A DNA stretch of 64,000 nucleotides from CAIZQW01 sp942493055 (GTDB lineage Bacteria; Verrucomicrobiota; Kiritimatiellia; RFP12; UBA1067): positions 6,061,704-6,125,703 of the forward strand of contig OW818680.1 in the NCBI GenBank assembly GCA_942493055.1, in the 5' to 3' direction. The stretch's first letter is position 1; each line of letters begins with the position of its first letter. The notes beneath the pieces were generated by a model. That model made no database searches and was not told where the DNA came from. It saw nothing but the letters and a program-made list of their open reading frames with translations. The position numbers and the translations under genes are program-made. Positions 8,858 through 16,564 of this stretch are shown one piece after another.

Positions 8858-9499
8858 CTACTGTTGCGCCAGGGCAAAGCTCTTGTCACGATGATGGCGT
8901 TCGTCGAGGCCGATTTGGCGGAAGACATCCGCCCAGGTGTGTAAGTTCGGATAATATTTTTCAACGACCGGACAAACAGCAGATTGTGTTTCCCATTCCG
9001 GATGCGCTGCAACCGCACGGGCATAAACGTGCTCGGCATGGTCTTCGAATTCGCCGTTAAAGCGCCAGGCGGCGCGCAAGCTGATGCGTGCTAACGTCCA
9101 GGACATCATGCGGTAGCTGGTGACAAAGAACCAGCGGACAATCCAAGCGAGGTACCAGGCATCCTTCATGCCGTCCTGACGCATCTTTTCATGGATCACG
9201 AGCAGATGGCCATATTCATTGTCCTGCGCCCAGCGACTCCAATCCACGATATCCATGTCTGACTTCACCCGGGGCTCATTGGCATATCCGAAAGACAACT
9301 CAACATACTTCTCGCCTTCCCAGGCACGGTAGGGGATGCTCGCAAAGGTTTCGATCAGCTTGGCTTTGGACAGGGTTGTCTCTTTCCCTGTGATGATATC
9401 CATGGTCAGGAAAAAGAAACGTGCGGCTAACGAATACTTCAGGGGGGGACGTGCTAAGGTTTCTTGCTGCGCGTTGAGTAAATCTGTCTGCTCGCTCAT
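8858..9499 (-). CDS. Alternative-oxidase-like di-iron protein
   Basis: 213 aa. Three segments match the metal-binding helices of alternative oxidases: DNEYGHLL (residues 93-100, corresponding to NERMH), FEDHAEHVYARAV (151-163, corresponding to the LEEEA helix) and GLDERHHRD (197-205, corresponding to DEAHHRD). The core helices are hydrophobic and amphipathic, as expected for an interfacial membrane quinol oxidase. Classic AOX reduces oxygen to water with quinol; here an oxygen-scavenging role is an inference from the neighbouring superoxide reductase and Hcp genes. It overlaps the thioesterase gene by 4 bases, so the two are co-translated. The protein is shorter than mitochondrial AOX but has all three motif blocks. 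Confidence 0.78.
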   Translation of the reverse strand: MSEQTDLLNAQQETLARPPLKYSLAARFFFLTMDIITGKETTLSKAKLIETFASIPYRAWEGEKYVELSFGYANEPRVKSDMDIVDWSRWAQDNEYGHLLVIHEKMRQDGMKDAWYLAWIVRWFFVTSYRMMSWTLARISLRAAWRFNGEFEDHAEHVYARAVAAHPEWETQSAVCPVVEKYYPNLHTWADVFRQIGLDERHHRDKSFALAQQ

Positions 9500-9858
9500 G
9501 GTGTCCTCGTGATCTCCCTCTTTTGCCCTGCCTCATTGACACAGACAAAGGTGATTTCTGTTTTGAACATATTTTCGTCGAGGTCAGTACCTGACTCGCG
9601 CTTGTGAACCGTGACATTATAAGTAATGGAGGTTCGACCCATTTTCGAGGCAACGACATCAAAGCGAAGAATGGAGCCGCTGTGCGCGCTTTTCCTGAAC
9701 TCAACAGAGTTCATGCCGATGGTGACGAAACGAAGCTCGGGATAATCCATGCTGACGGTCATCCAAGCAATTTCATCCACCCATTTAAGGAGGTTGCCAC
9801 CGAACAAAAAACCGTATTGATTTGTTTGCCCCGGCATCACTAGTTTGTATGATGTCAT
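9496..9858 (-). CDS. Hotdog-fold acyl-CoA thioesterase
   Basis: 120 aa from the ATG at 9858. The motif QYGFLFGGNLLKWVDEIAW (residues about 13-31) is the hotdog helix of YciA/BACH-type acyl-CoA hydrolases, with the catalytic Asp in the WVDE stretch. A start at 9876 is also open, but it would lie inside the strong hairpin at 9869-9910, so the downstream ATG is preferred. It hydrolyses acyl-CoA thioesters in the cytoplasm; the substrate is unknown. It shares a 4-base overlap with the AOX-like gene, an unusual pairing that may point to a common need such as membrane lipid or quinone homeostasis (inference). Confidence 0.85.
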   Translation of the reverse strand: MTSYKLVMPGQTNQYGFLFGGNLLKWVDEIAWMTVSMDYPELRFVTIGMNSVEFRKSAHSGSILRFDVVASKMGRTSITYNVTVHKRESGTDLDENMFKTEITFVCVNEAGQKREITRTP

Positions 9859-9868
9859 ATAAATTAAG

Positions 9869-9910
9869 AACCACAACAGTCACGAAACGCGTTTCATGAC
9901 TGTTGTGGTT
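9869..9910 (-). terminator. Strong hairpin, end of the rrf2-hcp-dfx operon
   Basis: A 14-base arm (9869-9882) pairs perfectly with 9897-9910, and the central 12 bases (GAAACGCGTTTC) are themselves palindromic. This gives a 42-base near-perfect hairpin with one C/A mismatch per arm. It lies 6 bases after the superoxide reductase stop on the minus strand and is followed by a weak T-rich tract (CTTAATTT). It most likely ends or attenuates the upstream operon before the thioesterase gene. Confidence 0.8.
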
Positions 9911-9916
9911 ATGAGC

Positions 9917-10291
9917 CTACAGTTGCGTCTTCCACAGTCCATGAAGATTGCAGTACGCATAGACAGCAATTGCATCATCATTGCTGAGTGCGAACGTTGC
10001 TTCCGGCGCATTTCCAGGTTCGAGACTCTTCCGCTGTCCGCCATTCTTGGTTTCCAGATAGATGAATCCGATGTAGTGCGCCGCCTCCATGGGATGCGGG
10101 ATCGACCCGACCGACACCTTGATGGTGTTTCCGCTGACTGCAACAACAGGGATATGCTTTTCCTTGCTGGCTTCAACCGTGTTGGGGACCAGTTCGGTCA
10201 TCTCCTCGCCGCAACAGATCAAGGGAACCCCCTTGTTCAGCACGAGTCCAACCAGATTGCCGCAGTGCTTACAGATAAAGAATTTATGCAT
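9917..10291 (-). CDS. dfx: Desulfoferrodoxin / superoxide reductase (2Fe type)
   Basis: 124 aa from the ATG at 10291, preceded by GAGG. The N-terminal desulforedoxin domain has CKHCG and ICCGEEM, four Cys for Fe centre I. The C-terminal catalytic domain has SIPHPMEAAHYIG (His ligands) and YAYCNLHGLW (Cys and His ligands), the Fe(His)4Cys centre II. The enzyme reduces superoxide to peroxide in anaerobes without producing oxygen, using rubredoxin as electron donor, and a rubredoxin gene lies 15 bases upstream. A GTG two codons earlier is possible but worse placed. It is the last gene before the hairpin at 9869-9910. Confidence 0.96.
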   Translation of the reverse strand: MHKFFICKHCGNLVGLVLNKGVPLICCGEEMTELVPNTVEASKEKHIPVVAVSGNTIKVSVGSIPHPMEAAHYIGFIYLETKNGGQRKSLEPGNAPEATFALSNDDAIAVYAYCNLHGLWKTQL

Positions 10292-10306
10292 AATCACCTC
10301 GTTGGT

Positions 10307-10438
10307 TTAAACAGTTTCTTCGTTGAATTGATCTTTGCCAACACCGCAGAGGGGGCAGACATAATCATCAGGCAGTTGATCAAACGGGATTTCACCGTCG
10401 TAAACATACCCGCATACGGAACAGACATACTTTTTCAA
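10307..10438 (-). CDS. Short rubredoxin, TTG start
   Basis: 43 aa. A TTG at 10438 is preceded by a perfect AGGAGG, and no ATG is available in a suitable place. Two CxxCG knuckles, YVCSVCGYVYD (residues 4-14) and YVCPLCGVGKD (26-36), bind one iron. The loop between them is about ten residues shorter than in common 52-54 aa rubredoxins, as in other known short forms. It passes electrons to superoxide reductase encoded immediately downstream, and possibly to Hcp encoded upstream. Confidence 0.95.
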   Translation of the reverse strand: MKKYVCSVCGYVYDGEIPFDQLPDDYVCPLCGVGKDQFNEETV

Positions 10439-10468
10439 GAGTTCCTCCTTTGTTAGGGCTTCACTATA

Positions 10469-12025
10469 TCATTTATTGAGTATCGCTTTCAAGTCTGCAT
10501 CTGCGGTTGTGATGGGCTTCAGGCCGAATTTCTCAACGAGCACGCCGAGGACCGTCGGCGAGAGGAAGGCCGGCAGGCTTGGGCCGATATAGATATTCTT
10601 GATCCCAAGCGCAAGAAGGGTCAGCAAGATGCAGACTGCCTTCTGTTCATACCAGGAGAGCACGAGCGTGAGCGGCAGATCATTGACGCCGCACTTGAAG
10701 GCATTGGCCAGTGCCACGGCCACCTGAATTGCGGAGTAGGCGTCGTTGCATTGGCCCATGTCCAGAAGACGCGGGATCCCGCCGATATCGCCCAGCTTGG
10801 CCTGCAAGTGGTTGAAGCGGAACTTGCCGCAGGCCAACGTCATAATGATCGTATCTTTCGGGGCCTTTTCCACGAACTCCGTATAGTAGTCGCGGCCGAG
10901 CTTGGCGCCGTCACAGCCGCCGACCAGGAAGAAGTGCTTGATTGCACCCGACTTGACCGCTTCGACCACTTTGTCTGCGACACCGAGGACTGCGCCGTGC
11001 ATAAAGCCTGTCAAGAGGGGTTCGCCCTGCGTGCTTGCTGTAAAGCCTCCGAGTTGAATCGCGTGCGCGATCATCGCGGAGAAGTCCTTTTTGCCAGTGG
11101 CGTCCGCAGCGATATGCTTCACACCGGGCCAGCCGACCTCTGCCGTGGTATAGAGATTTTCAACGTAGGAGGGGCGGGGCGGCATGATGCAGTTGGTGGT
11201 ATAGAGAACGACGCCCGGCAGACTGTCGAACTCCTTCTGCTGGTTCTGCCACGCGGTGCCGAAGTTGCCCTTGAGCTGGGGATGCTTCTTCAGTTCCGGA
11301 TAGGCGTGAGCTGGGAGCATTTCGCCATGGGTGTAGATATTGACGCCCTTGCCGTCTGTTTGTTCCAAGAGCATCTTCAGGTCATGCAAGTCATGGCCTG
11401 TGATGACGATGAACGGACCCTTTTCCGTAGAGGTTGCCACAGGGGTTGGTGTTGGTGTGCCGAAGGTGCCGGTGTTGGCTGCATCCAGGAGCGCCATGCA
11501 CTTCAGATTGATTGTCCCTAATCCGAGGATCAGGCCCAGCCACGTATCCACCGTGTTCGTGTCGCCGAGCGCCTTCATGCCCTTCTGGAACCAACCAGAG
11601 ACTTCCGGGTCGGTCTTGCCGAGAATGCGGGCGTGGTGGGCGTAGGCCGCCATGCCGCGCAGGCCGAAGAGGAGGGTCGAACGCAGGGAGACGACATCTT
11701 GGTCGCCGTGGAACAACTCGCTGGGCGTGAACGCGGGTGCTCCGCCAGCCTTGACGATGGCGCTCTGGATGCGGTCGCGCATTGCAGTGAGATCCGCGTC
11801 ATCAAAGTTGACATTGGTGACCGTCATGAAAAGTGCATCCATGAAGAGGGCTTCACACCCAGGACACGCTGGTTTTCCGTCGAGGGCGCGTGCCAAGGTG
11901 ACCAGTGCTGCTGTGACTTCATCCTGAAGTGCCGCGGTAGCAGGCTTCTTGCCGCAGACGCCACTTACGGTACAGCCCTTGCCTCCGGCTGTCTGTTCGC
12001 ATTGAAAACAAAACATGTTACTCAT
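10469..12025 (-). CDS. hcp: Hybrid cluster protein (hydroxylamine reductase / NO reductase)
   Basis: 518 aa from the ATG at 12025. The N-terminal cysteines CFQCEQTAGGKGCTVSGVC have CX2CX8CX5C spacing, the form found mainly in anaerobes and usually linked to a [4Fe-4S] cluster. Hybrid-cluster ligands are expected in the conserved stretches VGGCDGAKLGRDYY, LACGKFRFN and GQCNDAYSAI. The protein reduces hydroxylamine in vitro and detoxifies NO in several bacteria. The ATG two codons upstream lies only one base from AAGGAG; the one at 12025 has a normal 7-base spacing. Its neighbours (ferredoxin upstream, rubredoxin downstream) supply plausible electron donors. Confidence 0.95.
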   Translation of the reverse strand: MSNMFCFQCEQTAGGKGCTVSGVCGKKPATAALQDEVTAALVTLARALDGKPACPGCEALFMDALFMTVTNVNFDDADLTAMRDRIQSAIVKAGGAPAFTPSELFHGDQDVVSLRSTLLFGLRGMAAYAHHARILGKTDPEVSGWFQKGMKALGDTNTVDTWLGLILGLGTINLKCMALLDAANTGTFGTPTPTPVATSTEKGPFIVITGHDLHDLKMLLEQTDGKGVNIYTHGEMLPAHAYPELKKHPQLKGNFGTAWQNQQKEFDSLPGVVLYTTNCIMPPRPSYVENLYTTAEVGWPGVKHIAADATGKKDFSAMIAHAIQLGGFTASTQGEPLLTGFMHGAVLGVADKVVEAVKSGAIKHFFLVGGCDGAKLGRDYYTEFVEKAPKDTIIMTLACGKFRFNHLQAKLGDIGGIPRLLDMGQCNDAYSAIQVAVALANAFKCGVNDLPLTLVLSWYEQKAVCILLTLLALGIKNIYIGPSLPAFLSPTVLGVLVEKFGLKPITTADADLKAILNK

Positions 12026-12063
12026 ACTCATTCTCCTTGTTGGGTTGTTGTTGTTGTGATTTG

Positions 12064-12795
12064 TTATTCGTCTAAGATTCTTCCGTCTGTTGAAATGGTG
12101 ACCACTTGCCAGGGAATCATCTTGCCGGAATTCATGAGCGCTTGCTTGACTGCATGGACGATCCCTGCGCAGCAGGGCACTTCCATGCGGATGACGGTCA
12201 CTTTCTGAATGTCATTCAGCTTCAGAATGTCGGTCAGTTTTTCCGTATAGTCAACATCATCCAGCTTGGGGCAGCCGATAAGGGTGACCTTCCCGCGCAT
12301 GAACCGGTCATGGAGTGCGGGGTAGGCGTATGCCGTACAATCTGCAGCAATTAAAAGCGATGCACCGTTCAAGTAGGGGGCCATAGCAGGGACCAGCTTG
12401 ATCTGTATGGGCCAATTCCGCAACTGGGATGTCGCTTTGGCTTGAGGTGTCGCTTCGGAGGGGCTAGCTGCAGTCGCGCCCGGGTGGAAGGTCTTGATCA
12501 TCGTGCCTGGACAGCCGCAAGGCAATTTTTCAGGTTGGGCCAGCTCCTTCTTGCCCTTTTCCGCCATCATCTGATTCACGGCTTGTTCAGAAAAGGCTGT
12601 GGCTTCACGCTCAACGATTTTGATGGCCCCTGTCGGGCATTCGGGCAGACAGGCCCCGAGTCCGTCACAGTAGACATCTGAGATGAGCTGCGCTTTGCCA
12701 TTGACCAGTTTTAAAGCGCCTTCATGGCAGGCGTTGATGCACAGCCCGCACCCGTTACATTTGTTCTGATCGATTTCAATGATGTTGCGTTTCAT
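12064..12795 (-). CDS. 4Fe-4S ferredoxin-type protein associated with Hcp
   Basis: 243 aa. Residues 1-60 are a two-cluster ferredoxin domain: CNGCGLCINAC (about 14-24) and CDGLGACLPECP (about 43-54). A CGCPG motif follows near residue 97, then a C-terminal domain with conserved stretches IAADCTAYAYPALH, IGCPKLDD and MEVPCCAGIVHAVKQA. This whole-protein pattern occurs in ferredoxins encoded beside hcp in other anaerobes. It is likely to shuttle electrons to Hcp. It lies 16 bases after the Rrf2 regulator gene and 38 bases before hcp, in the same transcription unit. Confidence 0.88.
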   Translation of the reverse strand: MKRNIIEIDQNKCNGCGLCINACHEGALKLVNGKAQLISDVYCDGLGACLPECPTGAIKIVEREATAFSEQAVNQMMAEKGKKELAQPEKLPCGCPGTMIKTFHPGATAASPSEATPQAKATSQLRNWPIQIKLVPAMAPYLNGASLLIAADCTAYAYPALHDRFMRGKVTLIGCPKLDDVDYTEKLTDILKLNDIQKVTVIRMEVPCCAGIVHAVKQALMNSGKMIPWQVVTISTDGRILDE

Positions 12796-12811
12796 AAGTG
12801 ACTCCTTCTGA

Positions 12812-13243
12812 CTACGTTTTCAGATTAGTGGTTGCGGGAATCGAAGCGGCGATTTCCTGAATGGTTGTTTTCATGAGGACCGCTTCGATCTTGGAACTCT
12901 CGGCTGCCATCCATTTTCCAAATGAGCATTGGCATCCTGTGCAGACTTTTTGGCTCAGCAGACAGCCGCCTCGCGTAAGATCAACAACTGCCGCATTTAA
13001 TTCCGCGACGGAAATCTTTTCTTTGCCCTTGCGAAGCTTGACGCCCCCTTGGCTGCCGCGCGAGCTTTCCAGGATGCCGGCCTTCACAAGCTTTTGCACA
13101 ACCTTTGCGAGGTGGTGCACGGACAAGTCCAACTCCTCAGCAACTTTGCGTGTGGAGAAAAAGTCATCCCCCGTCTGAGTCAGGCGCACACAGAGGTGAA
13201 CGGCAATACTAGTGGCTTCTGAAATGGCTAACATGTTGATCAT
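12812..13243 (-). CDS. Rrf2-family transcriptional regulator (putative Fe-S/NO sensor)
   Basis: 143 aa. A winged helix-turn-helix occupies residues about 1-75 (FFSTRKVAEELDLSVHHLAKVVQKL is the recognition region). Four Cys follow: C94, C101, C104 and C106, in GGCLLSQKV and CTGCQCSFGKW. NsrR/IscR-type members bind a cluster through three Cys in this region, although the spacing here is more compact. It is the first gene of the rrf2-ferredoxin-hcp-rubredoxin-dfx unit, and its promoter overlaps a perfect palindrome, so an autoregulating repressor of stress genes is the likely role. NO, iron-sulfur or redox sensing cannot be told apart from sequence. Confidence 0.92.
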   Translation of the reverse strand: MINMLAISEATSIAVHLCVRLTQTGDDFFSTRKVAEELDLSVHHLAKVVQKLVKAGILESSRGSQGGVKLRKGKEKISVAELNAAVVDLTRGGCLLSQKVCTGCQCSFGKWMAAESSKIEAVLMKTTIQEIAASIPATTNLKT

Positions 13244-13263
13244 TGTAACGCTTTCCTCTCTTA

Positions 13264-13302
13264 ATTTGGTATTAGATTACCAAATAGATTCGGCAGCGTC
13301 AA
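13264..13302 (-). promoter_or_regulatory. Promoter and palindromic operator of the rrf2-hcp operon
   Basis: On the minus strand a -35 TTGACG (13297-13302) is followed by a 17-base spacer and a -10-like TAATCT (13274-13279). The -10 lies inside a perfect dyad: half-site ATTTGGTA at 13264-13271 and TACCAAAT at 13278-13285, with a 6-base centre. A regulator bound here would block RNA polymerase. The regulator gene starts 21 bases downstream of the dyad after an AGAGG site. Confidence 0.75.
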
Positions 13303-13318
13303 CAGGAAATAAAAAAAA

Positions 13319-14374
13319 TTAAATTAAGGGAGAAACATCCACCACAAAGATGTCGGGTTGACAGTAAATTCGGACAGGGGGATGCGAAGCCCCGATACCG
13401 CTCGCCACAAAGAGATGTGTCTTATCAAGCAGGAAGTGTCCATGGTCGAAGCGACAGCCATAGATGGACGGTACAACGATCGAGCCGCGCAGGGGCAGCC
13501 GAACCTGGCCGGCGTGGCAATGACCGGCAAAGACCATGTCGGCTTTCGCGTTCACCAGACGATAGATATTGTCAGGTGTATGCGTGAGTACAAGATGAAG
13601 CACCCCCTCGGGTTGAGAGGGGATATGCTCTTCTCGCGTTCCCCACGGATAGTCGTAACCCGTCACAGCAATCTGGGTCGTCCCAATGCTCAGCTTTTCC
13701 GTCTCATTTGTCAGCACGTGAAGCCCGCACGCACGAAGACGCTGCGCAATGCCGACGGGATCCACCCAATAGTCATGGTTGCCGAGCACCGCATACGTTG
13801 CGTACTTCCCAATGGGACGCACGATATCGCTGATACAGGACAAGGCCTTGATGTGACTGATGAAATCGCCTGTAAAGACGGCGATATCCGGTTTGTAAGA
13901 CTCAGCCGTAGCCAGGGCGTTTTTGTAGTAATCCCACGGGAACCGCTGGTCCGCATGCATGTCCGTGATATGGACGATCCGCAGCCGCTGGGTCACCTGC
14001 GGCAGCGACACCTCATACCGATGGATCATCAGGTCTGTGGTTGTAATCGGCGCAATGATCGAAACACGATGGGGGCGGGTATCGACGGGCGGCGACCCCC
14101 GGTGGCGGCGGCGCAAAAAGATTTCACGGATCTCCCCGAGCACCAACGCGGCAAGCACCAGAAGCGGTAAGAAAATCCAAGGCTGATAGGCAAAATGATA
14201 GCCCGCGTAACCGCCGCCGCCGATCAGCAGAAGGGCCGCGAATAAGATCAGCGGTGTTTTCGCTTTGCTATCCGCAAGCAGCAGGAGGCTGCGGTTGAGG
14301 AGCAATAAAAACAGACAGCCTCCTGTCACGCTAAAGAGCACCAGCGAAAGCAGTTTTTGCGCTAAAATAATCAT
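13319..14374 (-). CDS. Membrane-anchored calcineurin-like metallophosphoesterase
   Basis: 351 aa. Two or three N-terminal hydrophobic segments fill residues about 5-80. A metallophosphoesterase domain follows with the metal-binding motifs HITDMHADQ, FTGDFISH, VLGNHDYW, LTHTPDN and FAGHCHAGQVRLP in the expected order. The YkuE/YaeI subfamily (UDP-2,3-diacylglucosamine pyrophosphatase-like or lipid-linked phosphoesterases) has this layout, but the substrate is not evident. It follows the M3 peptidase gene by 6 bases on the same strand and probably shares its transcript. Confidence 0.85.
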   Translation of the reverse strand: MIILAQKLLSLVLFSVTGGCLFLLLLNRSLLLLADSKAKTPLILFAALLLIGGGGYAGYHFAYQPWIFLPLLVLAALVLGEIREIFLRRRHRGSPPVDTRPHRVSIIAPITTTDLMIHRYEVSLPQVTQRLRIVHITDMHADQRFPWDYYKNALATAESYKPDIAVFTGDFISHIKALSCISDIVRPIGKYATYAVLGNHDYWVDPVGIAQRLRACGLHVLTNETEKLSIGTTQIAVTGYDYPWGTREEHIPSQPEGVLHLVLTHTPDNIYRLVNAKADMVFAGHCHAGQVRLPLRGSIVVPSIYGCRFDHGHFLLDKTHLFVASGIGASHPPVRIYCQPDIFVVDVSPLI

Positions 14375-14380
14375 AGGGAT

Positions 14381-16483
14381 TTAGCTCTTCACTCCTGTCG
14401 CGACTGGCAAGCCGGCATGCCGGAGAAGGGCGTCAATCTGAGGTGGACGCCCACGGAATTTCTGGAAGACCTCCATCGGATCAGTTCCGCCGCCCAATGC
14501 AAGAAGCGTATCACGGAAACGCCTGCCGCATTTCTGGATTTCTGCTTCATTCGCCAAGCCAGCCTCTTCAAAGGCCGCGAAAGCATCTGCGGACATGACC
14601 TCCGACCACTTATAGCTGTAATAGCCGGCTGCGTAACCGCCTGCGAAAATATGGCTGAAGGAGCTCAGAAAACGATCGTCAGGCAAGGTCGGTGTTGGTG
14701 AATATTTTTTCATACACGCGTGCATCACGGCATGGGCATTCGTCCAGGTCGCGTTCGGATACCGTGCATAAAGGTTGATGTCCGCCGCTGCAAAGGTGAG
14801 CTGGCGCAGGATCGTTGTTGCGGCACGGTAGTGCTGAGCCGCCAGTACCCGCTTGAAAAGCTCTTCAGGGATTGATTTCCCAGTCTCCACATGGCTGGTC
14901 ATCGCAGCCAGCGTGGCGCGGTCATAACACCAATTCTCCATAAACTGGCTCGCAATTTCAACGGCATCCCATTCAATGTTGTTCAACCCGGAGGCCTCCG
15001 GTTCGTCAATCGTTGTGAGGATGTGCTGCAAGACATGCCCGAACTCATGAAAGAGGGTGCGCACTTCTGTAAAACGCATCAACGGGGGTTTGTCACCGAC
15101 GGGCTTGCTCTGATTGCAGACCATGAGTGCCAAGGGACGCTGGAGTGTGCCGTCAGGCAACATGCGGCGCGTGCGGAAATCATTCGCCCAGGCGCCGCTG
15201 CTCTTGGTCTCAGGACGGCTGTAGGGATCGGAATAGATGCCTGCAAGGCAGGTGCCGTCCGTATCGAGGACATTGTAGAATTTCACGTCCGCATGCCAGA
15301 CAGGCACGGTGCCGCTCGCATCGACAATACGGATGCCGAAGAGCCGCTGGGCCAGCGAGAAGAGTCCACTGAGCACCTTGGGATAGGGGAAGTATTGACT
15401 GAGCTCTTCCTCGCTGAAATCGTACAGGCGCTCGCGGAGGCGTTCCGCATAGAAGGCAATGTCCCACGGCGCAAGTTCCGTGAGCGGCCCTTGTCCAGCC
15501 GCGCCAGAGGCATCAGGATATGTTTTGGAAAAAGCGAGGAGCTCCTTCATCTCCTGGACGCCCTGTGGACGCGCCGCAGTAGACAGTTTGTTGATCAGGT
15601 CGTCAACAGCCAAGACCGTCTTTGCGCTTTTTTCAGAGAGGCTCAGGTCGGCGTAGGTTGGATAGCCCAGGAGATTAGCAAGCTCCCGCTTGAGGACCAG
15701 CAGGCGTTCAAGAATGGGCGTGTTATCACTGCTGCCTGCTGTCGCGCGCGTGGTGAAGGCGCGGTACAGTTGTTCACGTGCGCTCCGATTTCTGCTGTGC
15801 ATCATGAAGGGCATGTACACAGAGGCTTCGAGCGTAATTTTCCAAGCGCTTTGATGATCAGGGGGCTTCAGCGCAGTCGCTGCAAGAAGGTCAGGCGGAA
15901 GGCCAGCGATCTCATCCGGATCTTTTAAGATGAGGCTGTAAGCTTTTGTCGCATCCAAGACGTTATTTCTGAAGGTGGTCGCCAACTGTGCGATTTCAGT
16001 TTGCAGGGCATTGAAGCGTACCTGCTGATCCGCGGGCAATCCGACACCTGCATGGGTGGCACCTTGAATCGTCTTTTCAAGAATGCGCCGCTGAACACGC
16101 GTCAGCACAGAGGTCTGGGTGTCATACGCTTGAAGTGCGTAGAAGGAGCGATAGAAGAGGGGGCTTTGTCCGACGCGAAGGGAAAAGGCGACCATGTCAG
16201 GTTGAAGTTTTTGCTGCACTTTGCGCCAGGCGTCATTGTTCACGACCGAGAGAAGATGGGAGAGAAGCCCCCAGGCATGTGTGAGCGGAAAGCAGGCCTC
16301 GTAAAGAGGCTGCACGAGTCCACTCCATGAGGGGTCATGCGTTATTTCGAGTCCGTCAATCTTTCGGTGAGCGTCCAGCAGAAGTTTCTTAAACGCCTCC
16401 TGAGCAAGCTCAGGCGTCATTTTATCAAAATCAGGATAGTACGGAATGTCGATAAAGGGGTTCACTGCGCTCATAGAAGTCAT
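14381..16483 (-). CDS. prlC: M3 family oligopeptidase (oligopeptidase A-like)
   Basis: 700 aa, the usual length of oligopeptidase A/Dcp enzymes. The zinc motif HEFGH lies near residues 478-482 (LFHEFGHVLQHI), and the downstream glutamate ligand is in NIEWDAVEIASQF near 507. The final third carries conserved M3 features (AGGYAAGYYSYKWSEVM). It cleaves cytoplasmic peptides and signal-peptide remnants. The start is the first ATG of the frame; two further Met codons lie within the first 23 residues. The neighbouring phosphoesterase gene appears to be transcribed with it. Confidence 0.9.
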   Translation of the reverse strand: MTSMSAVNPFIDIPYYPDFDKMTPELAQEAFKKLLLDAHRKIDGLEITHDPSWSGLVQPLYEACFPLTHAWGLLSHLLSVVNNDAWRKVQQKLQPDMVAFSLRVGQSPLFYRSFYALQAYDTQTSVLTRVQRRILEKTIQGATHAGVGLPADQQVRFNALQTEIAQLATTFRNNVLDATKAYSLILKDPDEIAGLPPDLLAATALKPPDHQSAWKITLEASVYMPFMMHSRNRSAREQLYRAFTTRATAGSSDNTPILERLLVLKRELANLLGYPTYADLSLSEKSAKTVLAVDDLINKLSTAARPQGVQEMKELLAFSKTYPDASGAAGQGPLTELAPWDIAFYAERLRERLYDFSEEELSQYFPYPKVLSGLFSLAQRLFGIRIVDASGTVPVWHADVKFYNVLDTDGTCLAGIYSDPYSRPETKSSGAWANDFRTRRMLPDGTLQRPLALMVCNQSKPVGDKPPLMRFTEVRTLFHEFGHVLQHILTTIDEPEASGLNNIEWDAVEIASQFMENWCYDRATLAAMTSHVETGKSIPEELFKRVLAAQHYRAATTILRQLTFAAADINLYARYPNATWTNAHAVMHACMKKYSPTPTLPDDRFLSSFSHIFAGGYAAGYYSYKWSEVMSADAFAAFEEAGLANEAEIQKCGRRFRDTLLALGGGTDPMEVFQKFRGRPPQIDALLRHAGLPVATGVKS

Positions 16484-16511
16484 GCGAATAGAGGTTTTTT
16501 TAGGATAACAT

Positions 16512-16539
16512 AAGGGACGGACACGGAGGTCCGTCCCTT
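16512..16539 (-). terminator. Perfect hairpin between the beta-propeller and M3 genes
   Basis: AAGGGACGGAC at 16512-16522 pairs completely with 16529-16539 around a 6-base loop. It lies 26 bases after the stop of the upstream minus-strand gene. No T-tract follows directly, so termination would be weak or factor-dependent. It may instead be a dispersed GGGACG-type foldback. Confidence 0.55.
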
Positions 16540-16564
16540 CGCGACAGTAGCGTTTCAGTAGCTC

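Noticed and set aside
10751..11521. 256-codon plus-strand frame inside hcp
   Set aside because: It lies antisense to the well-conserved hcp and has no recognisable family; typical of GC-rich shadows.
14891..15928. 345-codon plus-strand frame inside the M3 peptidase gene
   Set aside because: It is antisense to an enzyme with a clear HEFGH motif and has no ribosome binding site.
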